Assembly: GCF_014650695.1 (NCBI RefSeq)
Contig: NZ_BMVL01000007.1
Coordinates: 412,810 to 476,809, forward strand
Length of the DNA: 64,000 bases
Direction of reading: 5' to 3'
Source: Streptomyces avidinii
GTDB lineage: Bacteria; Actinomycetota; Actinomycetes; Streptomycetales; Streptomycetaceae
The notes beneath the pieces are model-generated. The model was not told where the DNA came from, did no database searches, and worked only from the letters and a program-made list of their open reading frames with translations. Shown piece by piece: positions 35,593 to 44,603 of the stretch. How positions within the stretch are numbered: position 1 is the stretch's first letter; every line of letters starts with the position of its first letter. The translations under genes were made by a program, and so were the position numbers.

Positions 35593-38500
35593 ATGGCATG
35601 GCGGGACAGGCTGCGTCGGCGCGCTGCCACGGCCGTGCCGGAAGCCGCGGGCGCGGCCGCGGCCGCGTCACCGGAGGCTGCGCGGGGCACGCCCGCCGTG
35701 CGGGACAGTGCCGTGCCGGACGGTGCCGTACCCGGCGACTGGGACGGCGGCTGGCGCATGACGGCGCCGCCCGCGCTGACCGTGTCCCGTGCGGCCATGG
35801 GCGTCAGCGACGGGCTCGCCTTCCGCGCCGGCCTGGCCGCGTGGCGCGATCCGTCGTTCGACACAGGGCTCGCCCACGCCCTGCTCCCGTCCGCCCCGGC
35901 GGGCCTCGTACGTGGGGTCACCCGCCCCGCCGGTCCCCGTAGCGGGCCCGGGGGCGGCGGCCCGCTGCTGCTGCGGGCGCTGCGACAGCCGGAGGAAGCG
36001 GAACCGACCCCCGCTGCTTCGGGTACGTCGCGGGTGCCCGACGCCGCGCAGATCTCGCGCCGGGTGCGGCCCGGCACCCCGTCGTCCGGTCCGGGCGGCT
36101 CGGACACGAGCGGCCCGGCGACGGCCGGCCCCGACCCGGTCGTCACCCGCGCCACCGCCCGCGGCGGCGCGTCCACGCACTCCGCCCCCGTACGCGGCAC
36201 ACCCGGCCCCGCCGTACAGCGGGCCGGTGCCGCGCCGTCCCGTCCGGGCAACCCGGGCACCCGCGGCCCGGCCGCCGATCCGGTGGTGTCCGGACCGGGC
36301 GCGCCCGTACCGCACGCCGCGTCGCCGTTGCGCGGCGGCTCACCGGGGTCGGGCGTCGCCCGTGGCGGCGCTGCCCCGCACTCCGCAGCCACCCTCGGCA
36401 CGCCGGCTCCCGCCGTTCAGCGGGCCGGGGCCGGCGCCGCGGTGACCCCTGCCGCGTCCGGCCGTGCGCCGACGCCCGCACGGTTCCCGCTGGTCCGCCG
36501 TATCGCGGTGGTCCCCGACACCTCGGCGGGCCGGGGAGCGTCCGCCGGGAGTGCGGCCCCGTCCCCGTCCGGTCCGCCCGTCCAGCGAGCCGCGGCCGGC
36601 CCGTCCGGCTCCACGGGGTCCGCGGGGTCCGCGGGATCCGCCGAGTCCGCGGGATCCGCCGCCGCCGTGGTCCGCCCGCGCTCCGTCGGCCGCACGCTGA
36701 CCGTCGCGCGGGTCCCCGCCACGCCCGGGCGCCGGGTGTCCGTCGTCCGCCCCGCACCGGTACGGACAGCCCCGGTCACGACCACGGCCGAGTCGGGCAC
36801 GCCCGTACAGCGTGCGGACGGTCGCGCACCGCTCGGCACTCCCGTCACCGGGCTGCCGCCCGCGACCCCGCCGTCGGACCACCCCGCAACGCCCACCGCG
36901 CCCACCCCGGCCATGCCCATCGTCCAGCGCCGGGCAGAGCCGACGGCCTCGAACGCCGCCCCGTCGGGCCGCTCCGCAGCAGCTCCCGTACCCGTGACGC
37001 CCGTGGTCCAGCGCCGGGCGGAGCCCTCGGCCGAGGGTGCGACCGCCCCTGACAGCGGAGCCCCGCAGCACCGCCCGGTGAAGCCCGCCGCGGGCGCCGT
37101 GGCACCCGTGCAGCGTGCGGAGGTTCGTCCACCGCTCGGCACCGGTCTCACCGGACTGCCGCCCACGGCCCCGCCGTCGGACCACCCGGTAACGGCCCCC
37201 GCGCCCGACCCGGCGATGCCCATCGTCCAGCGCCGGGCAGAGCCGGCGGCCGAGGGCGCCGCCGGCCCGGAAACGCCTGTGCGTGTGGGAAGCCGCCCAC
37301 CGCTCGGGGCGCCCCTCACCGAACTGCCCGCCACGGCCATCCCGTCGGGCCACCCCGCAGCGGCCGCCTCGACCGACCCCGCGATGCCCGTCGTGCAGCG
37401 CCAGACGGAGCCCACGACCGCAGGCGGCGCCGCTCCCGACAGCAGCGGCCCGAAGCCCGCCGCGCACCGCCGGGCAGAGCCCGCCACCGGCCTCGAGGCA
37501 CCCGTGCAGCGGGCACGGACCCGCGCACCGCTCGGGGCGCCCCTCGCCGAACTGCCCGCCACGGCCATCCCGTCGGGCCACCCCGCAGCGGCTCCCACGA
37601 CCGACCCCGCGATGCCCGTCGTCCAGCGCCAGACGGAGCCCACGGCCGACAGGGCCGGGCCCGGCGCGACCCGTGGGTCCACGCCGCGGGTCCGTAGCGG
37701 CCTGGGGGCGCCGCTGCCCGCGCTGCCGCCGAGCGCCGCGCCGCCCCCTCCCGCCTCGTCCCGGGCCCGAGCGGCTCGGCCCGTCTCCCCTGCCGCCGTA
37801 CAGCGCGCAGCTGCGCCCGGTGCGCCGTCGACGCCGACGGGTCATGCACCCGTGCTCGGGGCAGGCTCTGCCGCCCCGCGCGCACCCAAGACCGGCGGCC
37901 CCGGCGCACCCCCCGGGGCCGCCCACCCGATTCCCCTGGTCGTCGCCCGTGCGGTCACCGATCCGAGCGTGGCCCCGCACCCCGCCGCGGGCGCCGCGGC
38001 GCCCGTCGGGTCCCGCACGCGTACCCTCCAGCTCCTGGCGGCCCGGCCCCTGGCCCTCGGCACCCGTGACATGGGGAGCACCGCTGCCGCCGCCGCCCGC
38101 CCGGCGAGCCGTCCCGTGGTCCCGGCCCGCTGGCCCGCCCCGAGCACCCCTGCGCAGCCGCAGGTCCAGCGGGCCGCGGTCGACGGGCCGCGCGCGGCGA
38201 CCCCGCACGCGGTGCATGCCGTACGCGCCGTGCGCCCCGCGCCGCCCGCTCAGGCCCCCGCCCGCGCCGCGGCCGCTCCCCTCCCCGTGACCGGCCCGCA
38301 CGCACCGCCGCTCGTGGTCCAGCCGGCGCCGGTCACCCCGTCGGCGCAGCCCGTACCCGTCGTGCGCCCCAGGACACCGGCCCCCACCGGCGCCACCGGA
38401 GCCACCGGAGCCACCGGAGCCGGCCCGCCCGGAGCCACCGGCCCCGCGCCACCGGCGCCGGTGCAGCGCGCCCCGGCCGGGAGCTCCGGAACCCCGGCCG

Positions 38501-38673
38501 GGGGCACCCGGCCCGCCCCGGCCGACCGGCACACAACGCCGGCACCGCAGGTCCCCGACTCCGATCTGGACGACCTGGCCCGTCGCCTGCTGGACCCTGT
38601 CTCCCGCCTGCTGCGCACCGAGTTGCGGCGCGGTCGGGAACGCGCGGGCCGGCCCTTCGACGGCCGCCGCTGA
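35593..38673 (+). CDS. 1026-aa disordered eCIS protein with 14 VQR motifs
   Basis: Structured pieces are limited to the ends: an N-terminal MAWRDRLRRR helix and GLAFRAGLAAWRDPSF region (to about residue 110), and a C-terminal DLDDLARRLLDPVSRLLRTELRRGRERAGR helix like those of short eCIS proteins. Between them about 850 residues are Pro/Ala/Thr/Gly-rich. VQR occurs 14 times (as PAVQRAG, MPIVQRRAEP, MPVVQRQTEP and so on), and about residues 407-690 contain four imperfect repeats with PLGxPLxxLPxTAIPSxHP blocks. A short collagen-like GATGATGATG lies near 925. Position between the DUF6760 gene and the second tube gene suggests a tape-measure, tube-lumen or docking protein. Function is unproven. 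Confidence 0.75.
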   Translation: MAWRDRLRRRAATAVPEAAGAAAAASPEAARGTPAVRDSAVPDGAVPGDWDGGWRMTAPPALTVSRAAMGVSDGLAFRAGLAAWRDPSFDTGLAHALLPSAPAGLVRGVTRPAGPRSGPGGGGPLLLRALRQPEEAEPTPAASGTSRVPDAAQISRRVRPGTPSSGPGGSDTSGPATAGPDPVVTRATARGGASTHSAPVRGTPGPAVQRAGAAPSRPGNPGTRGPAADPVVSGPGAPVPHAASPLRGGSPGSGVARGGAAPHSAATLGTPAPAVQRAGAGAAVTPAASGRAPTPARFPLVRRIAVVPDTSAGRGASAGSAAPSPSGPPVQRAAAGPSGSTGSAGSAGSAESAGSAAAVVRPRSVGRTLTVARVPATPGRRVSVVRPAPVRTAPVTTTAESGTPVQRADGRAPLGTPVTGLPPATPPSDHPATPTAPTPAMPIVQRRAEPTASNAAPSGRSAAAPVPVTPVVQRRAEPSAEGATAPDSGAPQHRPVKPAAGAVAPVQRAEVRPPLGTGLTGLPPTAPPSDHPVTAPAPDPAMPIVQRRAEPAAEGAAGPETPVRVGSRPPLGAPLTELPATAIPSGHPAAAASTDPAMPVVQRQTEPTTAGGAAPDSSGPKPAAHRRAEPATGLEAPVQRARTRAPLGAPLAELPATAIPSGHPAAAPTTDPAMPVVQRQTEPTADRAGPGATRGSTPRVRSGLGAPLPALPPSAAPPPPASSRARAARPVSPAAVQRAAAPGAPSTPTGHAPVLGAGSAAPRAPKTGGPGAPPGAAHPIPLVVARAVTDPSVAPHPAAGAAAPVGSRTRTLQLLAARPLALGTRDMGSTAAAAARPASRPVVPARWPAPSTPAQPQVQRAAVDGPRAATPHAVHAVRAVRPAPPAQAPARAAAAPLPVTGPHAPPLVVQPAPVTPSAQPVPVVRPRTPAPTGATGATGATGAGPPGATGPAPPAPVQRAPAGSSGTPAGGTRPAPADRHTTPAPQVPDSDLDDLARRLLDPVSRLLRTELRRGRERAGRPFDGRR

Positions 38674-38707
38674 GAACGCGTACGCACGAGAAACGGACGA
38701 CGGACCC

Positions 38708-39133
38708 ATGACGGACAACATCTTCGCCACCAGCGTGTTCTTCCGGCTGGCGATCGGCGGCAACGACCTGGGCGCCTTCCACACCTGCTCCGGCATGGGT
38801 GCCGAGGTCGAGATGGAGAGCTACGCCGAGGGCGGCAACAACGGCTTCACCTGGCAGCTGCCGGGCCGCGTGACCTGGTCGAACATCACCCTCACCCGGC
38901 CCGTCACCGCGGACACCGCGAAGATCGGCCGCTGGCTGGACGAGACGCTTCGGCGGGTCGAGCCCAAGGACGGGGAGATCGTGGCGCTACGCCCGGACCT
39001 GAGCCGGATCATCAGCTGGCAGGTGTTCGGGATCGTCCCGGTCCGATGGCAGGGCCCGTCCTTCGACCCCGCCAACTCCGCCGCCGCGGTGGAGACGTTG
39101 GAGATCGCCCACCAGGGGCTGCTGCCCACCTGA
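38708..39133 (+). CDS. inner tube protein 2 / baseplate-proximal tube (eCIS)
   Basis: A 141-residue second tube-fold protein: FFRLAIGGNDLGAFHTCSGMGAEVEMESYAEGGNN and a terminal SAAAVETLEIAHQGLLP. Together with the LysM and spike genes behind it, it corresponds to the tube-initiating protein that connects the baseplate hub to the main tube. It differs strongly from the 34502 tube protein, which implies separate roles. Confidence 0.92.
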   Translation: MTDNIFATSVFFRLAIGGNDLGAFHTCSGMGAEVEMESYAEGGNNGFTWQLPGRVTWSNITLTRPVTADTAKIGRWLDETLRRVEPKDGEIVALRPDLSRIISWQVFGIVPVRWQGPSFDPANSAAAVETLEIAHQGLLPT

Positions 39134-39176
39134 CCGCCCGGCCTCCCGCCCGTACCCGCCCTCCTGCACCACCCCT

Positions 39177-39212
39177 GCTCCCGCTCCCGCTCCCGCTCCC
39201 GCTCCCGCTCCC
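39177..39212 (+). repeat. six perfect GCTCCC hexanucleotide copies
   Basis: A tandem array of six exact GCTCCC units in the 94-bp gap before the LysM gene, ending 15 bp before its ATG. The gap has far more C than G on the sense strand. Copy number could vary by slippage, and the C-rich unstructured RNA would suit Rho loading. Effects are inferred only. Confidence 0.9.
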
Positions 39213-39227
39213 GAAGGGAACCACGCC

Positions 39228-39953
39228 ATGGCCTCATCGGCACGCGCCAGCCGCGCCCGGGCCCAGCTCACCCTCAAGGAGCCCCCGACCTCCGTCGGGG
39301 CCAAGCCCGGCGGGGTGCTCGCGAAGCTCGATCTCCAGTTCAACCCGTCGACCCTGCAGCTGGGCAAGACCACCGAGTGGCGGCGCTCCCCGTCCCGCAT
39401 GGCCGGGCAGTCCGCGCTGCCCGAGTTCGTGGGCAGCGGTCCGCGCACCCTGAGCCTGGAGGTGTTCCTGGACGCGACCGCCACCCACGACAACTCGGTG
39501 GAGCAGGCGGTGGAGAAGCTGATGAAGGCGTGCGTGCCGACCCCGGCCAGCCTGGGCCGCAAGAAGCCGGCGAGCCCCTGGGTTCGCTTCGAGTGGGGCA
39601 GCGCGCGGACGACGTCGTTCGACGGGGTCCTGTCGAACCTCTCGGTGTCGTACACGCTCTTCGACGTGGACGGGAAGCCGCTGCGGGCCACCTGCTCGCT
39701 GTCCATCGAGGAGGCCAGTGTCGACCCGCCCGGCCAGAACCCGACCTCCGGCTCACGGACCGCCCGCAGCACGCACATCGTGGTGGCGGGCGACAGCCTG
39801 GCGATGCTCGCCTGGCGCGAGTACGGCGACGCGACGGCCTGGCGGGTCATCGCGGAGGCCAACGGCATAGACGACCCCATGGCACTCGTCCCCGGCACCG
39901 AGATCGTGGTGCCGGGCACGCAGGACCAGCACGGCGAGGAGGAGCAGCGGTGA
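39228..39953 (+). CDS. LysM-domain baseplate hub protein of the eCIS (Afp7-like)
   Basis: A 241-residue protein. The N-terminal part (LDLQFNPSTLQLGKTTEWRR, then LSLEVFLDATATHDNSVEQAV) is the gp53-like region seen in Afp7/PVC7. The C-terminal LysM domain, around 180-232, starts HIVVAGDSLAMLAWREYGDATAWRVIAEANGIDDP. It joins the spike complex to the tube and baseplate. It overlaps the spike gene by four bases (GTGA). Confidence 0.9.
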   Translation: MASSARASRARAQLTLKEPPTSVGAKPGGVLAKLDLQFNPSTLQLGKTTEWRRSPSRMAGQSALPEFVGSGPRTLSLEVFLDATATHDNSVEQAVEKLMKACVPTPASLGRKKPASPWVRFEWGSARTTSFDGVLSNLSVSYTLFDVDGKPLRATCSLSIEEASVDPPGQNPTSGSRTARSTHIVVAGDSLAMLAWREYGDATAWRVIAEANGIDDPMALVPGTEIVVPGTQDQHGEEEQR

Positions 39954-41767
39954 GCGGGTCCGAGTCCGGGGGCCGGTCGTTCGCGGCCGACCCGATCGTG
40001 GAGGCCCCCGGCGAACTGCCGCCGACCTGGGCGGCACAACTGGTGAGCTGCGTGGTGGACGAGAACGTGGGCCTGCCGGACACGGCGGTCCTCACCTACC
40101 GCGACCCCGACCACGAGTTCCTGCGCGCCACCGGCATCACCATCGGCTCCCCGCTGCGGGTGTCGGTGGCGACCGTGAAGGGGCAGGCGCGGGAGCGGCT
40201 GTTCAACGGCGAGGTCACGGCCCTGGAGATCGACCGGGACCGCACCGGATCGTTCACCGTCGTCCGCGCCTACTCCAAGGCGCACCGCCTCCAGCGCGGC
40301 CGCAAGGTCGTGGCGTACCGGAACATGACGGCCGCCGCCATCGTCCGCAAAGTGGCCGCCGGAGCGGGCCTCGCCGTCGGGAAGGTGGAGGCCGCGCCGG
40401 TGACCTACAAGCAGCTGTCCCAGGCGAACGTCTCCGACTGGGACTTCCTGCAGTACCTCGCGGGCGAGAGCGGCGCACAGGTACGCGTCGACGACCAGGG
40501 GCTGCTCCAGTTCACCCGGCCCGTGAAGGCGGCCGGGGCGCCCGCCCCGTCGACGTCGGCCGTGCGCAATCCGATGGTCCTGGAGTACGGGAGGAACCTC
40601 CTCGCCCTGCGGGCCGCACTGTCGGCCGCCGACGGCTCCTCGACCGTGCAGGTGCGCGGGTGGGACGTGACCACCAAGCGGCCACTGGTCGCGCAGCAGC
40701 CTTCGGTGGTCAGCGACACGGTGGTGCCGGGCCTCAGCCCCGCGCTCGCCGCGCGCTTCGGCAAGTCGGCCGTGACCGTCACCGACACTCCGTACCGTAC
40801 GCAGGCCGAGACCACGGCGGTCGCCAAGGCGGCGGCCGACCGGATCAGCTCCGGTTTCGGCGAGCTGGAGGCGGTGGCCGAGGGGAACCCGCTGCTGCGG
40901 GCGGGCAAGGCGGTGGCGCTCGGCAACGTGGGACAGGCGTTCTCCGGCCGGTACACGGCGACGGCGGTCCAGCACGTCCTGGAGCCGCACGGCGGCTACC
41001 GCACCACCGTGTGGGTCAGCTCCAGCCCGGACCGCTCCCTCGCCGGCCTGGTGACCGGCGCCAACGCGCCGGGGCGCGGTCCGCGCATCCCGGGACTCGC
41101 GATCGGTGTGGTGACGGACGTGCGCGAGCCGAACGGCTCCGAACGCGGCGCGGTGCGGCTGAAGTTCCCCTGGCTGGACGACACGTACGTCACCGACTGG
41201 GTGCGCACCGTCCAGTGGGGCGGCAAGGGCGGCGGCGGTGTGGTGAGCCCCGAGGTCAACGACGAGGTGCTCGTCGGGTTCGAGCAGGGCCTGCTCGACA
41301 GCCCGTACGTCATCGGCGGGCTCTACAACGGCGTGGACCAGCCCTCACCGCACGACGTGCCGCTGATCGACAAGACCAGCGGAAAGGTCAACCGCCGCTC
41401 TGTGGTTTCGCGTTCGGGCCACCGCGTGGAACTGCTGGACGCGGCGGCGCCCGGACCTTCCGGGCTGCGCCTGGTCACCGGGGACGAGCGGCTGGAGGTA
41501 CGCATGGACGACCGCCGGGACCGCATCGAGCTCACCGTGTACGCGGGGCGGGGCCGCCCGCTGACCTCGGTCCTGCTGGACAAGAACGGCATCACGCTGG
41601 ACGCCCGGCAGGGCACGGTGAAGGTGTCCGGCCGGCAGGTGGACATCGACGGCACCGCCGGGGTCAGCATCGGCGGCCGGTCGGTGAAGGTGAACGGCAC
41701 CGCGGACGTCACCGTCAACGGCGGCCTGCTCGCCGTCCTCAAGGCCCGGCTCATCCGGATCAACTGA
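39950..41767 (+). CDS. VgrG-like spike protein of the eCIS (Afp8-like)
   Basis: A 605-residue spike protein. Residues 1-370 match the gp27-like domains, and an OB-fold gp5 domain begins near 385 (IGVVTDVREPNGSERGAVRLKFPWLDD). A C-terminal beta-helix needle is suggested by GITLDARQGTVKVSGRQVDIDG-type repeats near 545-595. It forms a trimer that punctures the target membrane and carries PAAR at its tip. The GTG overlaps the LysM stop, and a 126-bp C-rich gap follows. Confidence 0.94.
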   Translation: MSGSESGGRSFAADPIVEAPGELPPTWAAQLVSCVVDENVGLPDTAVLTYRDPDHEFLRATGITIGSPLRVSVATVKGQARERLFNGEVTALEIDRDRTGSFTVVRAYSKAHRLQRGRKVVAYRNMTAAAIVRKVAAGAGLAVGKVEAAPVTYKQLSQANVSDWDFLQYLAGESGAQVRVDDQGLLQFTRPVKAAGAPAPSTSAVRNPMVLEYGRNLLALRAALSAADGSSTVQVRGWDVTTKRPLVAQQPSVVSDTVVPGLSPALAARFGKSAVTVTDTPYRTQAETTAVAKAAADRISSGFGELEAVAEGNPLLRAGKAVALGNVGQAFSGRYTATAVQHVLEPHGGYRTTVWVSSSPDRSLAGLVTGANAPGRGPRIPGLAIGVVTDVREPNGSERGAVRLKFPWLDDTYVTDWVRTVQWGGKGGGGVVSPEVNDEVLVGFEQGLLDSPYVIGGLYNGVDQPSPHDVPLIDKTSGKVNRRSVVSRSGHRVELLDAAAPGPSGLRLVTGDERLEVRMDDRRDRIELTVYAGRGRPLTSVLLDKNGITLDARQGTVKVSGRQVDIDGTAGVSIGGRSVKVNGTADVTVNGGLLAVLKARLIRIN

Positions 41768-41790
41768 AGCTCCCGCGGCTCCCGTACGAC

Positions 41791-41870
41791 GACCCCGTGC
41801 CCCGACCCCGTGCCCCGATCCCGTATCCCGTCCCCGCACCGCGACCCTGCACCGCGACCCCGCACCAGGA
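41791..41870 (+). repeat. C-rich degenerate tandem repeats before the PAAR gene
   Basis: Two exact copies of GACCCCGTGCCCC (41791-41803 and 41804-41816) are followed by related ATCCCGT units and two GCACCGCGACCC units (about 41836-41858). They fill most of the gap between spike and PAAR genes and make a C-rich, G-poor sense strand. Confidence 0.8.
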
Positions 41871-41893
41871 CCGCCTTCCCCGAGGAGAACCCG

Positions 41894-42211
41894 ATGCCAG
41901 CCGCAGCCCGTACCGGCGACCCCACCAACCACGGTGGCCGGCTCGCCACGCCGCCGCCCGGCGCCGCCGCGGCGGTGGCGACGGTGCTGATCGGCGGCCG
42001 TCCCGCCGCCGTCGTGGGCAGCCTGCACGTCTGCGTGGTCCCGCCGCACGCGGCCATGGGCCCGGCCAACGTGATCATGCCCAACCCGGCCGGCCTGGCC
42101 ACCGGCACGGTGCTCATCGGCGGGCTGCCCGCCGCGCGGGCGCGCGACCAGACCGCATGCGGCGCGATGGTCCTGACCGGCGCCCAGAACGTCCTGATCG
42201 GCGGTATGTGA
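41894..42211 (+). CDS. PAAR-domain tip protein of the eCIS (Afp10-like)
   Basis: A 105-residue PAAR-motif protein. PAAARTGDPTNHGG opens the domain, with VLIGGRPAAVVGS, VMPNPAG and VLIGGLPAARARDQTACGAM as the repeated beta-hairpin units. The histidine/cysteine residues that hold zinc are consistent with the family (H at HVCVVPPHA, C at TACG). It sharpens the VgrG spike. The ATG at 41894 follows GAGGAG; an upstream in-frame ATG (41810) lies in repeats and is rejected. Confidence 0.92.
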   Translation: MPAAARTGDPTNHGGRLATPPPGAAAAVATVLIGGRPAAVVGSLHVCVVPPHAAMGPANVIMPNPAGLATGTVLIGGLPAARARDQTACGAMVLTGAQNVLIGGM

Positions 42212-42633
42212 TGAGCGAACGGTTCATCGGGCGCGGCTGGGCGTTCCCCCTGCGGGTCGGGCCGACCGGCGGCATCGCCATGGTCGAGCGGGAACGGGAG
42301 CTCGAAGAGGCCATCCGGCTGGTCCTGGGCACCGCTCCGGGCGAGCGGCCGATGCGGCCCGAATTCGGCTGCGGCATCCACGAGTACGTCTTCGCCCCCG
42401 GCGACGGCGACACCGCCGGGCGGGTCGCCCAGCAGGTGCGCGAGGCCCTGGAGCGCTGGGAGCCCAGGATCGCGGTGGACGAGGTCCTCGTGGCCTTCGA
42501 CGCCGTGGAGGCGGGCACCCTCTACATCGATGTGCACTACACGGTGCGCACCACCAACGACCGGCGCAACCTGGTCTTCCCCTTCTACACGATCCCCTCC
42601 GAGGAGGGGGCCGAGGAAATGGTCGCGGACTGA
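42211..42633 (+). CDS. gp25-like baseplate wedge protein of the eCIS
   Basis: A 140-residue gp25/lysozyme-like-fold baseplate protein. The signature EEAIRLVLGTAPGERPMRPEFGCGIHEYVF covers the conserved EPR/RPxFGxG region of this family. It links the baseplate to the first sheath disc. The start is TGATG with the PAAR stop and the stop is TGATG with the next gene. Confidence 0.95.
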   Translation: MSERFIGRGWAFPLRVGPTGGIAMVERERELEEAIRLVLGTAPGERPMRPEFGCGIHEYVFAPGDGDTAGRVAQQVREALERWEPRIAVDEVLVAFDAVEAGTLYIDVHYTVRTTNDRRNLVFPFYTIPSEEGAEEMVAD

Positions 42634-44603
42634 TGGCCCTGCCCTCCCCCAACCTGGACGACCGGCGGTTCCAGCAACTCGTCGACGAGGCGAAGCGGTA
42701 CGTGCAGCAGCGCGCCCCGGAGTGGACCGACCACAACGTCTCCGACCCGGGCGTCACCCTGATCGAGACGTTCGCCTACCTCGTGGACCAGCTGCTGTAC
42801 CGGCTGAACCGGGTCCCGGACAAGAACTACCTGGCGTTCCTGGACCTGTTGGACATCCAGCTGTATCCGCCCTCGGCGGCCGTGGCCGACGTCGACTTCT
42901 GGCTGTCGGCCCCGCAGCCCGACACGGTGACGCTGCCCGCGGGCACCGAGGTGACGACCGCCGCCGGCGAGACCGAGGAAGCCGTGGTGTTCGCGACCAC
43001 CGGCGATCTGCGCATCGTGCCGAGCGAGTTGATGCGCCTGGTCACCGCGCCCCGCAGCGGGGACATGACCGACCGCACCGGCGAGCTCGCCGAGGGCCGC
43101 GACATCCCGTGCTTCCGGGCGACGCCCGAGCCCGGCGACGCCCTGCTGTTCGGCCTGCCGACGGCCGTGCCGCGCTGCGTGGTCGCGGTCCGTCTCGACA
43201 GCCGCGTCGAGGGCGTCGGTGTCGACCCGCGCCAGCCCCCGCTGGTGTGGGAGGCGTGGGACGGCGGTCGATGGCAGCGCTGCGAGACCGACTCGGACAG
43301 CACCGGCGGTCTCAACCGGCCCGGTGAGGTCATCGTGTACGTACCGGCCGGGCACACCGCGTCGCTGCTGAGCGGCACCCGCGCGGGCTGGCTGCGCTGC
43401 CGGGTCACCGAGCCGGAGCCCGGCCAGCCGTTCTACTCGGAGTCCCCGACCGTGCGCGAGGCCGCCGTCTTCACCGTCGGCGGCACGATGGCCGTGGAGC
43501 ACGCCGAGCGCGTGACCGACGTACCGCTCGGCGCGTCGGAGGGGGTGGCGGGGCAGACCTTCCGGCTCGGCCGCCCGCCCGTGCTGCTCGACGGCGAACC
43601 GCCGGCGGTGGAGGTGTCCTCGGCCGAAGGATGGCAGCGCTGGGAGGTGGTGGAGCACTTCGGCCGCTCGGGTCCCGACGACCGGCACGTCCGCGTGAAC
43701 GCCACCACCGGCGAGTTCGCGTTCCCGCCGGTACTGCGCGAGGCCGACGGCAGCCTGCGGGCCTGCGGCGCGGTGCCTCCCAAGGGCTCCCAGGTCCGCG
43801 TGGCCCGTTACCGCACCGGAGGCGGCCCCGCGGGCAACGTCTCGCGCGGCGCGATCTCCGTGCTGCGCAGCTCCGTCCCGTACGTCGCCCGGGTCATCAA
43901 CCGGGAGGCGGCGCGCGGCGGCGTCGCCGGGGAGACGATCGACAACGCCAAGCTGCGGGCGCCGGAGACGCTGCGCATGCAGGAGCGTGCGGTGACCGCC
44001 GAGGACTACGAGATCATCGCCCGCCAGGCGGCGCCCTCGGTCCGCCGGGTCCGCTGCCTGCCCGCCGCGGACGGTTCCGGCGGCGCGGGCGCGGTACGGG
44101 TCCTGGTGGTGCCGGACGCGGTGGCCGACGAAGGCGACGACCGGCTCCGCTTCGAGCAGCTGATCCCCTCCGACCAGGTGCTCGCCGCGATCACCGGCAC
44201 CCTCGACGAACGGCGGCTGATCGGCACGCGCCTCGTCGTGGAGCCGCCCGTCTACCAGGGCGTCACCGTCGTCGCCCGGTTGTCGGCACCCGCCGCGGAC
44301 GCCGATCGGGTGCGCGAGGCGGCACTCGCCGCGCTGTTCCGCCACCTCAACCCCCTGCGCGGCGGGCCCGACGGCGCCGGCTGGCCGTTCGGGCGGCCCG
44401 TCCAGTACGGCGAGGTGTTCGGCGTACTGCAACGGGCCGTCGGAGACATCCTGGTGGAGGAGATCCGGATGTTCGCCGCCGACCCGATCACGGGGCGGCG
44501 CGGCGCCCCCGTCGACCGGATCGACATCGGTGCGGGCGCGCTGGTCTTCTCCTACCAGCACCAGGTGGTCGTGACGGAGCCGGAGACGGGGGTGCACGGA
44601 TGA
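42633..44603 (+). CDS. baseplate J-like protein of the eCIS (Afp11-like)
   Basis: A 656-residue baseplate wedge protein. It begins LPSPNLDDRRFQQLVDEAKRYVQQRAPEWTDHNVSDPGVTLIETFAYLVDQL, the usual gpJ start. The centre carries a gp6/J type core with ETLRMQERAVTAEDYE, and the end has EEIRMFAADP. It overlaps the neighbouring genes by one to four bases. It binds gp25 and gpI-like proteins to form the wedge. Confidence 0.94.
   Translation: MALPSPNLDDRRFQQLVDEAKRYVQQRAPEWTDHNVSDPGVTLIETFAYLVDQLLYRLNRVPDKNYLAFLDLLDIQLYPPSAAVADVDFWLSAPQPDTVTLPAGTEVTTAAGETEEAVVFATTGDLRIVPSELMRLVTAPRSGDMTDRTGELAEGRDIPCFRATPEPGDALLFGLPTAVPRCVVAVRLDSRVEGVGVDPRQPPLVWEAWDGGRWQRCETDSDSTGGLNRPGEVIVYVPAGHTASLLSGTRAGWLRCRVTEPEPGQPFYSESPTVREAAVFTVGGTMAVEHAERVTDVPLGASEGVAGQTFRLGRPPVLLDGEPPAVEVSSAEGWQRWEVVEHFGRSGPDDRHVRVNATTGEFAFPPVLREADGSLRACGAVPPKGSQVRVARYRTGGGPAGNVSRGAISVLRSSVPYVARVINREAARGGVAGETIDNAKLRAPETLRMQERAVTAEDYEIIARQAAPSVRRVRCLPAADGSGGAGAVRVLVVPDAVADEGDDRLRFEQLIPSDQVLAAITGTLDERRLIGTRLVVEPPVYQGVTVVARLSAPAADADRVREAALAALFRHLNPLRGGPDGAGWPFGRPVQYGEVFGVLQRAVGDILVEEIRMFAADPITGRRGAPVDRIDIGAGALVFSYQHQVVVTEPETGVHG

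Noticed and set aside
39177..39212. CRISPR repeat
   Set aside because: The units are 6 bp and directly adjacent with no spacers, and no cas genes are present.
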